From contig JAGTTD010000008.1 in the NCBI GenBank assembly GCA_018398585.1, forward strand, positions 28,077,208 to 28,141,207: a stretch of DNA of 64,000 nucleotides. The letters run 5' to 3'. The translations under genes and the position numbers were made by a program. The notes under the pieces were generated by a model that was not told the DNA's origin, ran no database searches, and saw only the letters and a program-made list of their open reading frames with translations. Origin of the DNA: Simmondsia chinensis. Its lineage: Eukaryota; Streptophyta; Magnoliopsida; Caryophyllales; Simmondsiaceae. Shown one piece after another: positions 23,326 through 33,305 of this stretch; position 1 is the stretch's first letter, and each line of letters begins with the position of its first letter.

Positions 23326-23764
23326 CATTTATGACAAAGATGTTCTTTTGTGCTATACTGAGATCAGAATGTTGTAAAGTGGTCACTCATATGCGACTTA
23401 AAATTTCTCTATGTATAGCCATGTGTTTAGGTGATTCAATGGTGCGGGTGCACAAAACCTTTATATATTTGGTTGGAAGCGAGAATTTGAGGAGATTCTG
23501 TGACATGAAATCCTAATCACTTTCACTTGTGCGCTTAAATTGCTTGAGTAATTCCTATTAGTTGATACAAGGTTAATGAAATTCTATGACTAGTTTTGAA
23601 GTTTAATCATCTGAATTCATGGAATTGGAGAATGCTCTAAATGATTTAATCTTGTCTTGAATTGTAATATAGGTGTTAATCTCGGAAAACTGGGCGAAGG
23701 TTGGGTTAGTTGGTCACTGTAGTCTTTATGTTAAATCATATGCTTTGCTCGAGGACTAGCAAAG

Positions 23765-23781
23765 GTTAGGTGGGAAGGTGT
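23765..23781 (+). other. Polypurine tract of gypsy B
   Basis: GTTAGGTGGGAAGGTGT directly precedes the TG of the 3' LTR, the place where plus-strand DNA synthesis would start. Confidence 0.65.
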
Positions 23782-25288
23782 TGATGCGCCTCAGATTTAC
23801 GCATCTATTAATTGTTATTTTAATTATTTTGTACCTATTTAATTGTAATTCTACACTCATTTTGGCAATTTTTATGTTTAGCAGGTTTGAAATCAAAGTT
23901 CCAAAAATTGTCAAATCTGGTGTAAATAAGACAAATTCGATGCATAAACAATTAAATCAAGTGAATCAAGATTCGGGACATGAACGTATAAGCTTGGAAC
24001 TCGAGCCCGACCCGTATCGGGCCCAACACGCATCAACCCCCAGCCCATCAACGCCTCAGCCCGTTTCAGCTCAGCCCATCAATGCCCAGCCCAATAGCCC
24101 CTGTTCAACAGCGGCCCAACTCCGGCCGATCGACCACCAGCCCACGACACCGCCATCACCGACCTCAGCCCGTTTCAGCTCAACCCATCGCATCACCTCC
24201 GGCCCAACAGCAGGCCCACTTCGACACCAGCTCAGGCTCACCAGCATAGCCCACCATCAATCTGCTTGGGCCTAAGCCCAGCGCACATAGGGTTCTGTCA
24301 GGCAGCTGCATCGTTTAAATTGGTGAGGGGTGTTCGATTTTGGGGGTGGACCGCCTCTCTCTCTCAGCCCCTGTTTTCTCTTCGCCTCTCAGCTCTCTCT
24401 CTCTCTCTTTTGAGATTTTTATTTTTCCATCTTTTTCGTTAAATTGGAACGGGAGCGAAATTAGCGTAAAGACCGACATGAGTTCATTCATCACCTCCTT
24501 CACCGGATCATCCTTGATGGAGAGCTAACTTGCTCTCTGGGGTTAGATTAAATCTTGGCCTTGACTTTTGTTTACTGTTAATTCGTTGAGATAAATACTT
24601 TGAAGTATTATATTTTTATTGTTTATTCAATTGATATGATTATTGAATTTTTTTTTTTTTTTTTTTTTTTTTTTTGATCACAACAAAGCTTACAGGCCAT
24701 ATGATTATTGAGTTTGTAACCTTTAATTATTAATATTGATATTTATAAATTAATTCTTTGTACTTGTAGCCTTAGGATTAATTAATCAAGCAATAGTATT
24801 AACCGAACTGTTAATTAAAGCCTATCTTCCCTATGCTTTAGTTAGATAGGGTCAATACGTAATAATTGACAATACGTTAGGTAGAGCCTATTTTCCTTAT
24901 GCTTTAGTTAAATAGGGTCAATATGCAATACTAACAACATTATCTTGGTAGGTTGAAGCTTGTAGCCTAAACCACTACCCCTGTGTCAATCAATAATCCC
25001 AATTTAAGAGTTAACGCAAAAATAATTGGCTAATGATGGATTTGAAACCCTAGGTTCCAATTTAATACATTTTTCCTATTAGAAGTAGATTACTTTAGTT
25101 TAATTATCATTTTCTAGATTAATTAACACAAAGATATCACTTTTCCTTAAATCAATTTAGGTCATAGATTAAATTCACGCACTCTTAGTTCCTGTGGTTC
25201 GACACCCTCTCGCCCTACACTTCAATTTAGGTGTGTTCAATAGATAGGGTTTTATATTAAATTTTGATAGACATAGAAAAGCACATTA
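23782..25288 (+). repeat. 3' LTR of gypsy B
   Basis: It begins TGATGCGCCTCAGATTTACG and ends AAAAGCACATTA. It matches the 5' LTR and differs by about one base in ten over the first 250 bp (rough count by eye). It contains a small LINE-derived insertion (24647-24711) absent from the 5' LTR. The Pro/Gln-rich frame at 23778-24275 is LTR sequence, not a gene. Confidence 0.92.
24634..24711 (-). mobile_element. Tiny LINE 3'-end fragment with 13-bp target-site duplication
   Basis: ATATGATTATTGA occurs at 24634-24646 and 24699-24711. Between them, on the minus strand, is GGCCTGTAAGCTTTGTTGTG followed by ATC and a poly(A) run of about 28. The 5' LTR of the same element shows the uninterrupted site near 16063-16075. 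Tail plus duplication is the mark of target-primed reverse transcription; only about 23 bases of body were copied. The source LINE family is not identified. Confidence 0.85.
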
Positions 25289-25293
25289 GCAAC

Positions 25294-25742
25294 TTAATAG
25301 GCCTATACGCCTATGAACCCAATTATAGCAGAATAAGCGGTGGTGTGAGGCCTCTACAATCTGCTACCCCTATGCTAGTCCTCCCTCGAGCACTAACTGT
25401 ATCTAGCTCTATCTAAGGCCATCTCCTACAGTGGGTTTAGGTTGGTGAGGTCCTGCCGTAACGACAGCGGTTGTCCCTTCTTTGGCCTGCTTCATCCTCT
25501 TCTTCCTAGCGTTGTAATGAGCTGATCGCATTTTCTGACTGGAGTAGTGGTTGATCTTCTGTTAGCGTGCCTGAACCACTTCAAACACAGCTTCTTCATT
25601 TTATAATCTATCTTCTATCTAGGCCACTCCCCGCTATGCGCCTTACCGCCTCCCTGATGGGCGCCCCTGGGACCAGAAGTCCATATGCCCAAATTGTGTT
25701 ATAGGCATACCGTAGAGTCATGGCACTAGATCGTGCTTACGG
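25294..25742 (-). pseudogene. RTE LINE protein C terminus, decayed
   Basis: Minus-strand pieces match the end of RTE reverse transcriptase proteins: LKWFRHANRRSTTTPVRKC around 25510-25580, then, after a frame change, RQDLTNLNPL and EMALDRARYS around 25395-25460. The basic GRGRPKKTW-type stretch between is largely lost. The catalytic domain is absent, so this is only the tail of the gene. It continues on the other side of gypsy B as the 3' untranslated tail at 14801-15173. Confidence 0.72.
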
Positions 25743-26545
25743 GTGGAAAATTTCATAGAGGTATTTATGGATGATTTTTCGGTCTTTGGTGCCTCATTTG
25801 ATGATTGTTTAGCTAACTTCTCTATGGTCTTATAAAGATGTACTGACACTAATCTTGTTTTGAGTTGAAAGAAATGTCATTTCATGGTACAGGAAGGTAT
25901 TATGTTAGGGCATATGATTTCAAAAAGCAAATTGAAGTTGATAGAGCAAAAACTGAAGTGATAGAGTGATTGCCGCCCCCTACTAATGTTAAAAGCATTC
26001 GAAGTTGCTTGGGTCATGTAGGTTTCTATAGAAGGTTTATTAAGGACTTCTCTAAGATCACTAAGTCTCTCTGCAAGTTTATTGATGAAGGATGTCCCTT
26101 TTAACTTTGATAGTGACTATATGCATGCTTTTGAAACTTTGAAGGAAAAACTAGTATCAGCACCAATAATTGTAGCATCTGATTGGACCTTGCACTTTGA
26201 ACTTATGTGTGATGCTAGTGACTATGCAATAGGGGCCGTACTAGGGAAAAGAAGGAACAAAAATTTTCATGTAATTTACTATGCTAGTAAGATTTTAATG
26301 GACGCACAGGTTAACTATGCTACCATCGAGAAGGAATTACTAGGACTTTTTTTTTTTGTTTTGCATTTGATAAATTTTGTTCCTACTTGCTAAACTCTAA
26401 GGTAATTATTTACACTGATCATTTTGCTCTTAAATACCTCTTTGCAAAACAGGATACAAAACCAAGACTGATAAGATAGATTTTATTGCTTCAAGAATTT
26501 GATTTAGAAATGCGGGATAAAAAAGGTGCAGAGAACGTTGTGGGG
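25743..26545 (+). pseudogene. Gypsy A reverse transcriptase (second half) and RNase H
   Basis: The domain resumes after the RTE insert: VENFIEVFMDDFSVFGASFD with the catalytic DD intact, then LVLS-KKCHFMVQEG and GHMISKSKLKLI. RNase H at 26082-26400 has Asp in LMCDASDYAIGAVLG and Glu in [10 protein letters not shown], and continues [15 protein letters not shown] in another frame. A T-run near 26346-26355 causes the frame slip. Stops are present, so it is inactive. Confidence 0.9.
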
Positions 26546-27912
26546 ATAATTTATCACGCCTTGAACGAGAAGACAAAAGTCCCTCTATCAATGAAAAATT
26601 TCCGGATGAAAATCTTATGATGGTAAGTGAAAATTCTAATCATCCATGGTACGCTGACATTGTTAACTATTTGTTGCATAGGAACTGCCTAAGGACTTCA
26701 CATATCAACAAAAGAAGAAGTTCTTCAATGATTTAAAGCACTGTTTTTGGGAAGAACCATTCTTATATAAGCATTGTGCAGACCAAATCATTAGGAGGTG
26801 TGTACCTGAAGAAGAAATGGAAGACATTCTGCGTCATTTCCATTCCTTGGAAACTGGGGTCATTATGGTGGAGCAAGGATTGCAGCTAAGGTTTTACAAT
26901 CAGGATTTTATTGCCTTACACTTTTTAAAGACGCTTTCAAATTTGTTAGTAAATGTGACTGATGTCAAAAAAAAAAGGGAAATATTTCCAGGAGACATGA
27001 AATGCCCCTAAATAATATTTTAGTTGTTGAATTATTTGACATTTGGGGGATTGATTTTATGGGTCTTTTTCTTTCATCATTTTCTGATAGATTTATTTTG
27101 GTTGCTGTAGATTATGTATCAAATTGGGTTGAAGCAGCTGCTTTTCTGACCAATGATGCAAGGGTTGTAGTCAACTTTGCAAGGAAGAACATCTTTTCTC
27201 GATTTGGAACTCCTAGAGCAATTATAAGTGGTGGCGGGAAACACTTTCATGACCATCAACTTAAAGCTTTATTAAGTAAGTATGGAGTCACACACCATGT
27301 GGATGCCCCATACCATCCTCAAACAAGCGGTCAAGTGAAAATTTTAAATTGAGAATTGAAAACTACTCTTAAAAGGCCATTAGTGCTTCTAGAAAAGATT
27401 GATCAAAAAAGTTAGATGACACACTTTGGGCATATAGAACAGCATTGAAAACACCAATTGGAATGTCTCCATATCGACTGATTTATGGCAAGGTGTGTCA
27501 TTTACAAGTAGAATTGGAATATAAAGCATATTGGGCCATAAAAACCTTAAATTTCAACTTAGTAGCTGTAGGAGAGAAGAGGTTACTGTAAATCAATGAA
27601 ATGGAAGAACTCAGGAAGCCGATGAAAATGCTCGCATTTATAAGGATTGAACCAAAAGTTGCCATGATAGGCACATCCTGAATAGGGAATTCGTAGTCGA
27701 ACAAAAAGTTTTATTTTTTAGCTCATGATTACGAATTTTCCCAGGGAAATTGAGCTCCAGATGGTCAGGACACTTTGTTGTAACTCGTGTCTTTCCATAT
27801 GGCACAGTCGAGATTCAAGATGAGAAGAAGGGTGCATTCAAAGGCTGAAACCTTATATTGATGGAGAGCTCGAGCAACAGAAGTCCTCCATTCATCTCAA
27901 CGAAGTCGAATG
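26546..27912 (+). pseudogene. Gypsy A integrase
   Basis: Integrase with a decayed N-terminal zinc region (26560-26990) and a readable core at 27002-27352: LFDIWGIDFMG, RFILVAVDYVSNWVEAAA, FARKNIFSRFGTPRAIIS and APYHPQTSGQVKI. Two of the three catalytic acids are lost: the second Asp is Gly (ISGGG) and the Glu is Lys (GQVK). The C-terminal part runs on in pieces ([20 protein letters not shown] near 27462-27520) to about 27912, ending without a chromodomain. Confidence 0.9.
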
Positions 27913-28132
27913 ATCCGCCTAAAATTTGAGCTAATGACTGTAACTTAAGCGCTTCTTGTGAGGCAACCCAAGTTTCCTATCTTACTTCTTTTCTTATGTT
28001 TTTGTACATTTTGTTCAACAGGTTTTTGAAATAAGTTTGGGGGTTAACCTGATGTCAACATCCACGATCAAATAAGCAATCCTCAAACCTGGGAAGTATC
28101 TTTCACCTACTGCTTCTTTCCTTGTATTTCTT

Positions 28133-28154
28133 TTAACATTGAGGACAATGTTAA
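28133..28154 (+). other. Hairpin around GAGGAC, gypsy A 3' untranslated region
   Basis: TTAACATT, then GAGGAC, then AATGTTAA: a perfect 8-bp stem with a six-base loop. Loop and inner four pairs equal those of gypsy B; the next two pairs differ in both partners. Confidence 0.65.
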
Positions 28155-28693
28155 CTTTAAGTTTATGGGTGGGAGATACATTTTGTCACATTTTTTTTTT
28201 TTTTTTAAATTTTGAACAAAAGTTTTTCAAAACATTTTAGTGTCTAGTCATATTTTATTTTTTAGAGTCGGTTTTAGTGCCTCCCAGAGTTCGGAGCCTT
28301 TGTATGGGGATATAGATAGTGTTGGCCAACAAAACGATTTTCTATTTTCTATAGTTTAAATCAGTAGTCTTTAAATTTTTCTTACACATTTTGAACCATA
28401 AAATTTTTTTTGAGACCTTAACATTATGCTTTTTAGGAAAATTTTTGACTCTTTTTGGCTCATTTACTTTAATTAGATTTGAATAACTTGAGAACCAATT
28501 GTTTTTGTGTTCTAATTGCAAAACATGATTTATCCTAGGGCACTATCTTGATAAAACCGTGGTATTTGAGTTCACTAGTTAGTATGGCTGTTTTACCCTT
28601 CTTTCTGATTAAAAGATGCTCAAATTTGAATGGATCGCATTAAGATTATCATTTGCATAATAGATTTTAAAGAGTTATGCCCAAGTCTAAAGA

Positions 28694-28780
28694 ATATGTG
28701 CTGCCCATCATGAGGGCAGCATCTCTAAGCACCGCTATCCCATATAAACATTTTAAGATATGTGCTGCCCATCATGAGGG
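28694..28780. repeat. 64-bp spaced direct repeat and hairpin before the SINE
   Basis: ATATGTGCTGCCCATCATGA occurs at 28694 and 28758. The first copy is followed by GGGCAGCA, giving a perfect 8-bp inverted repeat TGCTGCCC/GGGCAGCA (28699-28721). This may be part of the inserted SINE head or of the gypsy A sequence. Confidence 0.6.
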
Positions 28781-29113
28781 CGTCTCAGTGCTGGCGTCTC
28801 TTACCCATACAGTCATCGCCCTGGGGTCAAGAGTTTGATTCTCGTTGAAGATATACTCATGAAGTTATAATGAGGGCGTCTCAGTGGTGGCTTCTTTTAC
28901 CCATGCGGTCATTGCCCAAGGGTTAGGAGTTTGACTCTCGCTGGAGATATACTCACACGGTCATATTGAGGGCGTCTCAGTGATGGTTTCTCTTACCCAT
29001 GCGGTCATCGCCCAGGGGTCGGGAGTTTGATTCTCACTGGAGACATACTCATGGGCCGGGTTTGACTAAGGCAAATAAGTCCTTCATAAAAAAAAAAAAA
29101 AAAAAAAAAAAGA
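28776..29113 (+). mobile_element. tRNA-derived SINE with three tandem heads and poly(A)
   Basis: Three units start at 28776, 28872 and 28968, exactly 96 bp apart, each GAGGGCGTCTCAGTG...TTTGA(C/T)TCTC. TCTCAGTGGTGG resembles a tRNA A box and GGGAGTTTGATTCTC a B box. The last unit goes on into GGGCCGGGTTTGACTAAGGC and a run of about 25 A. A tRNA-derived, A-tailed SINE fits. Target-site duplication is not clear. It is not a working tRNA gene: no cloverleaf end pairing was found. Confidence 0.72.
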
Positions 29114-29440
29114 AGAGAAAGTTTTGTGAATAACTTTTAGTCTTGGGCATACATGAAAAGTCCTGTTATGAGTGGCATGATTTTTGTCATCTATTTGGTT
29201 TGAAATTCTTGAGATTAAAAAGAATGGATAAACTTAATTTGCTTAGCCAACTTTTATATTTAGTTACATAGGTGATTGATGGGTTTTTCCTTAAAAAGAT
29301 TATTTTGCCTTTAGAACCTTAAACTTTGAGCCTCGGTCATTCTTTTCTAATAGAAGTAGTTGCTTTGAATTGTGATTAAATTCTTAAAAAGTATGAGATC
29401 CTGCTCTTTCAAGTTTAGCCTTGCTCGAGGATGAGCAAGA

Positions 29441-29459
29441 TTTAGGTTTGGGGGTATTT
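29441..29459 (+). other. Polypurine tract of gypsy A
   Basis: TTTAGGTTTGGGGGTATTT directly before the TG of the 3' LTR; GGTTTGGGGGT is the plus-strand priming region in place. Confidence 0.6.
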
Positions 29460-30879
29460 TGATAAGTCTAATTTAGTATATAATTATTCATATCATTTAG
29501 GTTTATTTTCAAACCATTTTACATCAAATTTTAATCTCTTTTGCACCTTTTTGCTCCTATCATTATTTCCAAGCAAAAATGCTCATTTTATGCTAATTCT
29601 TGCTAGGTTTTATCATCAACATCAAAAAGTGAATGCAAGATGCATGAAACAAAAGCAAAAAAATGGGCTAAACACATCAATCTACACGGTTTAGTAAGGA
29701 AACAACAACAACTTAGACAACTTATTACAACTTGCAAAAATGGGCGGCAAAATGGACAAATCAAATGCAAGAACTTCTTATACCCTTCAAGAACATGTTC
29801 AAGTTGATGTGAAGATTGATTTTTGGGCGGCAAAGCTGAAAAAAAGTTGAAGAAATTAGCAATTTGTTACAAAAAGCAAAATGGGCGGCAAAGGGGTGGC
29901 ATGAAGAACAAATGAGATCAAAGCTTATGTAACTTTTTATTTTTTAAATTTGCAACCTCAAACACTATAAATAGGAGTGTTTGGGAGGTCTTCAGGCATG
30001 AATTCATTCAGAAAAAAACTCAAAACAAAGTAGTAGAAAGAGTAGGAAAACCATAGGAAGAGGGAAGGAGTGAAGGAAGAAAGTTTGGTTTGTAATTTTG
30101 CATTTTAAAGTTCTTTTCTATCCTTTTCTTCTTTAAGTTCATAGATTTTGTCTAATTTTTGCTTTATATTATGTATACTAAGAACTAATTTTGTCTTTCA
30201 AAGGCTACGATGTAGCCTAAGTTGTAATATTCGCTCTTTTCTAATTCAACGTATTCAAAGTTTGTTTATTGTACTGTTTGAGTGTTTATCAATGTTTTTC
30301 AAAAGTTTTGAATGCTTGATCACCATTCAAAGCCTATAAGGATTCCAAGAGGAGATTTGTGATGAATGCTAAAATGATAAACACCATAAATTGAGCGAAT
30401 GCTAGAGATAGATTAACACGATTTGTGTGGTCTTAAATGAAAATCATGGATCTTCAAAATCTTTTCTTATTTAAATTCATGCAAGAGATTGGTGAGTTAA
30501 TATGTAAAAGAGCATGCTAAACTTTGCTCGAGAGAGAATATTTATAAAATTGGGGTTTTTGACAATCAACACGTAATAACAAGTTCAATATCGAGAATAG
30601 AAAGGCGTATTGATGCAACTATGTGAAATCGGATGCCTTGGATCTTATTAAATCTTCTAAAAATCAGTACAAATTTTATAAAATCATTAAAATTTTTTGT
30701 TGTTTTTCATTTTGTTTTGTTTCATATCAAAAACCACAAATTTCGGTCTTTCAAATAGCGCTAACACTACTAATTTTAGTAGTCATTTAATAACAATCCT
30801 CGTGGGACGATACGCTACTCATTCTATAGTACTTTATACGACTTAGTACACTTGCTTAGCATAAACACCAAGCACATTA
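29460..30879 (+). repeat. 3' LTR of gypsy A
   Basis: Starts TGATAAGTCTAATTTAGT and ends AAGCACATTA (CA changed to TA), 1420 bp, matching 3601-4995. TATA box CTATAAATAGG at about 29965. Confidence 0.92.
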
Positions 30880-30884
30880 ATTGC
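30880..30884. repeat. Target-site duplication, right copy, gypsy A
   Basis: ATTGC, paired with ACTGC at 3596-3600. It codes part of the copia E reverse transcriptase at the restart. Confidence 0.85.
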
Positions 30885-32080
30885 TCTAGCCTCTATCTAT
30901 AAATTAAAGATTTACGAAATGGATGTTAAAATGGCTTTCATAAATGGTGAATTGGAAGAAGTGGTCTATATGGAACAACCGTAAGGATTTGTTATTCCAG
31001 GCCATGAGAAGGAAGTATGTAAACTCATACGTTCTTTGTGTTGGCTAAATCAAGCCCCTAAACAGTGGCATCAAAAATTCGATCAATTTGCTTTAAGCAA
31101 TAGATTCAAGATTAATGAATCGGATAAATGTGTCTATAAAAAGTTCTACAATGATAAAGGAGTCATAATTTGCTTATATGTCAATGACATGTTGATATTT
31201 GGTATTGATGTGGAGCAAATAGATAAAACTAAAAAATTTCTTTCTAATAAGTTTGCTATGAAAGACATGGGTTAGGCTAAGATTATCCTTGGTATTAGGA
31301 TAGTAAGGAATGGTGATACAATTTCCTTGACTCAATCTCATTATTTTGAAAAAGTTTGATATGCATGTTTGTGCTCCTCTTTCCACGTCGATGGATTGAA
31401 ATTTAAAGTTTGTACCAAATTATGGTGCCCCAGTGGAACAACTGAGGTATGCTAGAGTCATAGGTTGTCTTATGTACGCTATGACTTATACAAGGCCCGA
31501 TATAGCCTTTGTGATTGGAAAGCTAAGTAGATGCACTAGCAATCCAAGTTTGATATATTGGCATGCGGTACAAAGAGTATTGAAACATCTTTATAAGACT
31601 ATAAATTATGGTCTTTCATATAATGGTATCCTTCTACTTTAGACGGATACTCGGATGCTAGTTCGATGGCCAATTTGGAGGATTACGCTTCTACAAGCGG
31701 ATGGATATTTTTAATTAGTGGGGGTGCTATTTCTTGGGGTTCCAAGAAACCGACCTAAATTACTGGTTTCACCATTGCATCGGAGTTTATTTCTCTAGCT
31801 TCTATGGCAAAAGAAGCAAAATGGTCGAAGGATCTCTTGTATGAGATTCCTTTGTAGCCTAAGCCAATCTCAACGATTTCTATCCATTGTGATAGTCAAG
31901 CTACAGTTTCAAAAGCGTATAGTGAGGTGTATACTGGGAAGTCCAGGCACATTGGTGTGAGGCAGAATTATGTGAGAACTCATTAAGAATGGAGTAATTA
32001 CTATGGACTTTGTGAGAACATGTCAAAATCAAGCGGATCCATTTACTAAAGTCTTGATAGAGGCTCGATCTTGAGTACAA
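30885..32080 (+). pseudogene. Copia E reverse transcriptase (rest) and RNase H
   Basis: The reverse transcriptase resumes: IYKLKIYEMDVKMAFINGEL, a stop at about 30982, then LCWLNQAPKQWHQKFDQFA and VIICLYVNDMLIFG. The catalytic YVDD is YVND, one Asp lost. RNase H and its connection follow: RVIGCLMYAMTYTRPDIAF, YSDASSMANLEDYASTSGW, ISWGSKK, then YSEVYTGKSRHIGVR and the polyprotein end. Stops lie at 31273, 31640 and further on. Confidence 0.9.
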
Positions 32081-32640
32081 GGGAAGGGATGGGTCTTAAA
32101 CCAGTCAATTTTAGTCACCCATGATGGACCCTCAATCCAATGCCTGACACAACGCTAGGTCATGCATTCAATGAGAGAGTTCCATCATCCGTGTGATTAC
32201 AAGCACTAAAGGTAAATTTCATCCCAGGTCTAGTGCTTGGTAACCTATGACAAAGGGAAAAAGAGGATGAGCACATGGTCTTAATGGACCCAATCTAATA
32301 ATTGGATGTTATGTAAGTATGAAGTTTGGCCGCTTCAAGGAGTGTTTTAATGACAAGGGTTTGACTTCGTTACGTTTATGAAAGGTACGGAACATAAGGC
32401 CTTAAACGTGTCAGTCAAAGTTGAGGTGTGTTGTAGGGAGCAAGTCTCATATGTGGAGACATGTACGATTAGTCAAATGGACTCATATGGTTCAAAGCTT
32501 AGTCTGCCATTTCACTCTGATTAATTGTGACATGTCTTTGCTAAGTGAGGGTTTAATTGGAAGACACTTTCAGTTATGCATAAAGACTTCCTTTATACTG
32601 AGATGTTGTAAAATATATATGGAATGTACGGATTTTGAAA
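32081..32640 (+). other. Copia E 3' untranslated region
   Basis: Sequence between the end of pol and the polypurine tract. Small open frames (such as 32421-32696) have no recognisable content and the last runs into the LTR. I see no gene. Confidence 0.6.
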
Positions 32641-32652
32641 ATGGTGGGGGAA
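32641..32652 (+). other. Polypurine tract of copia E
   Basis: ATGGTGGGGGAA directly before TGTTGATATA of the 3' LTR. Confidence 0.7.
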
Positions 32653-33305
32653 TGTTGATATATTTTCAAAATAAATTACCTAATAAAGTGTTTTAGAATT
32701 GTATAATATGTAGTTGGTTTGAATATGGTGTTTGTCGACACATGTCATGTGTATATTGACACACAATCTTGCAGAATAATACTTAGGAGGTTGAGTGTTG
32801 ACACACAGATTCTATGTGTCGATACACAATGTTATAGAACCCAGGGACTGCGTCTAAGTGTTAACACACAGCCTTATGTGTCGACACTCAGTTCAACATA
32901 TAGGGCAATTATGGTGGTTATCTTGTGTGGTTTTTTGTGGATGTTTTGGAAATTATTGATGTAATTTTGAAGGATTATGTCCCTTGGCTTAATGACAAGA
33001 ATGGAGGATGTGTCTCTTCCCAAGAGACACATAAGTTTCTATAAATAGCCCTCCATTGTTGTTTTGCAAATTACTTGAAAAACTTCATTCTCTTTTCTAG
33101 TAAAACTCTCGGTCATCTTTCCTCCTTACCCTCTTACTCTCACTTTGTGTTGGGTTTCATTGTATCTCTGAGATTATTTCAGTATTAACGAAATAAGTTT
33201 TGAGGAAAATGGTTTGCTACACGCCTTGGAACTGGTGATTGAAATAGATACATGTTTTGCATTTTCCCAACTGTTTTTCATGTTATTTACCCTTGTGTAA
33301 TAACA
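32653..33305 (+). repeat. 3' LTR of copia E
   Basis: Starts TGTTGATATATTTTC and ends TGTAATAACA. TATA-like CTATAAATAG near 33038. Partial copies of the GTGTCGACAC palindromes are kept, several with one or two changed bases. Confidence 0.9.

Larger units (their letters stand above)
22407..23781 (+). other. Gypsy B 3' untranslated region
   Basis: No convincing gene in 1.4 kb. It holds GGAGGCAACCTAGG (22530), a hairpin at 22725-22742, an A/G-rich block at 23185-23325 and GCTCGAGGACTAGCAAAGG near the end. The first, second and last of these also occur in the 3' region of gypsy A. An env-like frame, seen in some Athila elements, is not visible. Confidence 0.75.
15174..25288 (+). mobile_element. 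Ty3/gypsy LTR retrotransposon B
   Basis: LTRs at 15174-16652 and 23782-25288 bound Gag, protease, reverse transcriptase, RNase H and integrase in gypsy order. It is about 10.1 kb long, and its protein signatures and 3' motifs are close to those of gypsy A. No chromodomain and no clear env-like frame. It is the best preserved element in the left half: only a few stops and one or two frameshifts break a single long gag-pol frame. Lineage is probably Athila-like (inference). Confidence 0.94.
14801..25742 (-). mobile_element. RTE-type LINE, 5'-truncated, minus strand, split by gypsy B
   Basis: On the minus strand the element ends in (TTG)n (CAA repeats at 14801-14826). Just inside are the 3'-end motifs of plant RTE elements and the SINEs that share their tails: CACTGGGTTTGTTG, GGCTGCGTACATCAACCCCC and CGGAAACAGCCTCTC. 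The other part (25294-25742) codes the decayed C terminus of an RTE protein. Together only about 0.8 kb remains, so it is strongly 5'-truncated. It sits in the gypsy A reverse transcriptase; no clear target-site duplication is seen. Gypsy B divides it at 15174-25288. Confidence 0.8.
27913..29459 (+). other. Gypsy A 3' untranslated region
   Basis: No gene is visible. It holds GAGGCAACCCAAG (27960), a strong hairpin at 28133-28154, a T-rich block, the SINE at 28776-29113, GCTCGAGGATGAGCAAG (29423) and a polypurine tract. The matching signals in gypsy B show these two elements are relatives. Confidence 0.75.
3601..30879 (+). mobile_element. Ty3/gypsy LTR retrotransposon A, with nested insertions
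   Basis: LTRs lie at 3601-4995 and 29460-30879. Gag, protease, reverse transcriptase, RNase H and integrase follow in gypsy order. No chromodomain is visible, and the leader after the 5' LTR reads TTTTTGGCGTCATTACCAGG, like the leader of non-chromoviral Athila-type elements. Lineage is inference. It is interrupted by copia C in the leader, by an RTE LINE (itself holding gypsy B) in the reverse transcriptase, and by a SINE in the 3' untranslated region. Without inserts it is about 10 kb. Confidence 0.93.
355..33305 (+). mobile_element. Ty1/copia LTR retrotransposon E, interrupted by gypsy A
   Basis: Two LTRs in direct orientation (355-985 and 32653-33305) bound gag, protease, integrase, reverse transcriptase and RNase H in copia order. 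The element without its insert is about 5.7 kb, a normal copia length. Gypsy A (3601-30879) sits inside the reverse transcriptase. A purine tract lies just before the 3' LTR and a 5-bp duplication flanks the whole. Several stops and frameshifts make it non-autonomous. It sits in an older minus-strand copia relic. Confidence 0.92.

Noticed and set aside
23101..23386. Lys-rich and Phe-rich frames on opposite strands
   Set aside because: Both come from one A/G-rich tract in the gypsy B 3' untranslated region.
22407..23781. An env-like gene in gypsy B
   Set aside because: No frame over 90 codons with a membrane segment or signal peptide is present in this stretch.
23778..24275. 165-codon Pro/Gln/Ala/Ser-rich frame
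   Set aside because: It lies in the 3' LTR of gypsy B and is broken in the 5' LTR copy.
28776..29064. Possible tRNA genes
   Set aside because: A- and B-box-like motifs are present, but no acceptor-stem pairing or proper cloverleaf, and a poly(A) tail follows. A SINE fits better.
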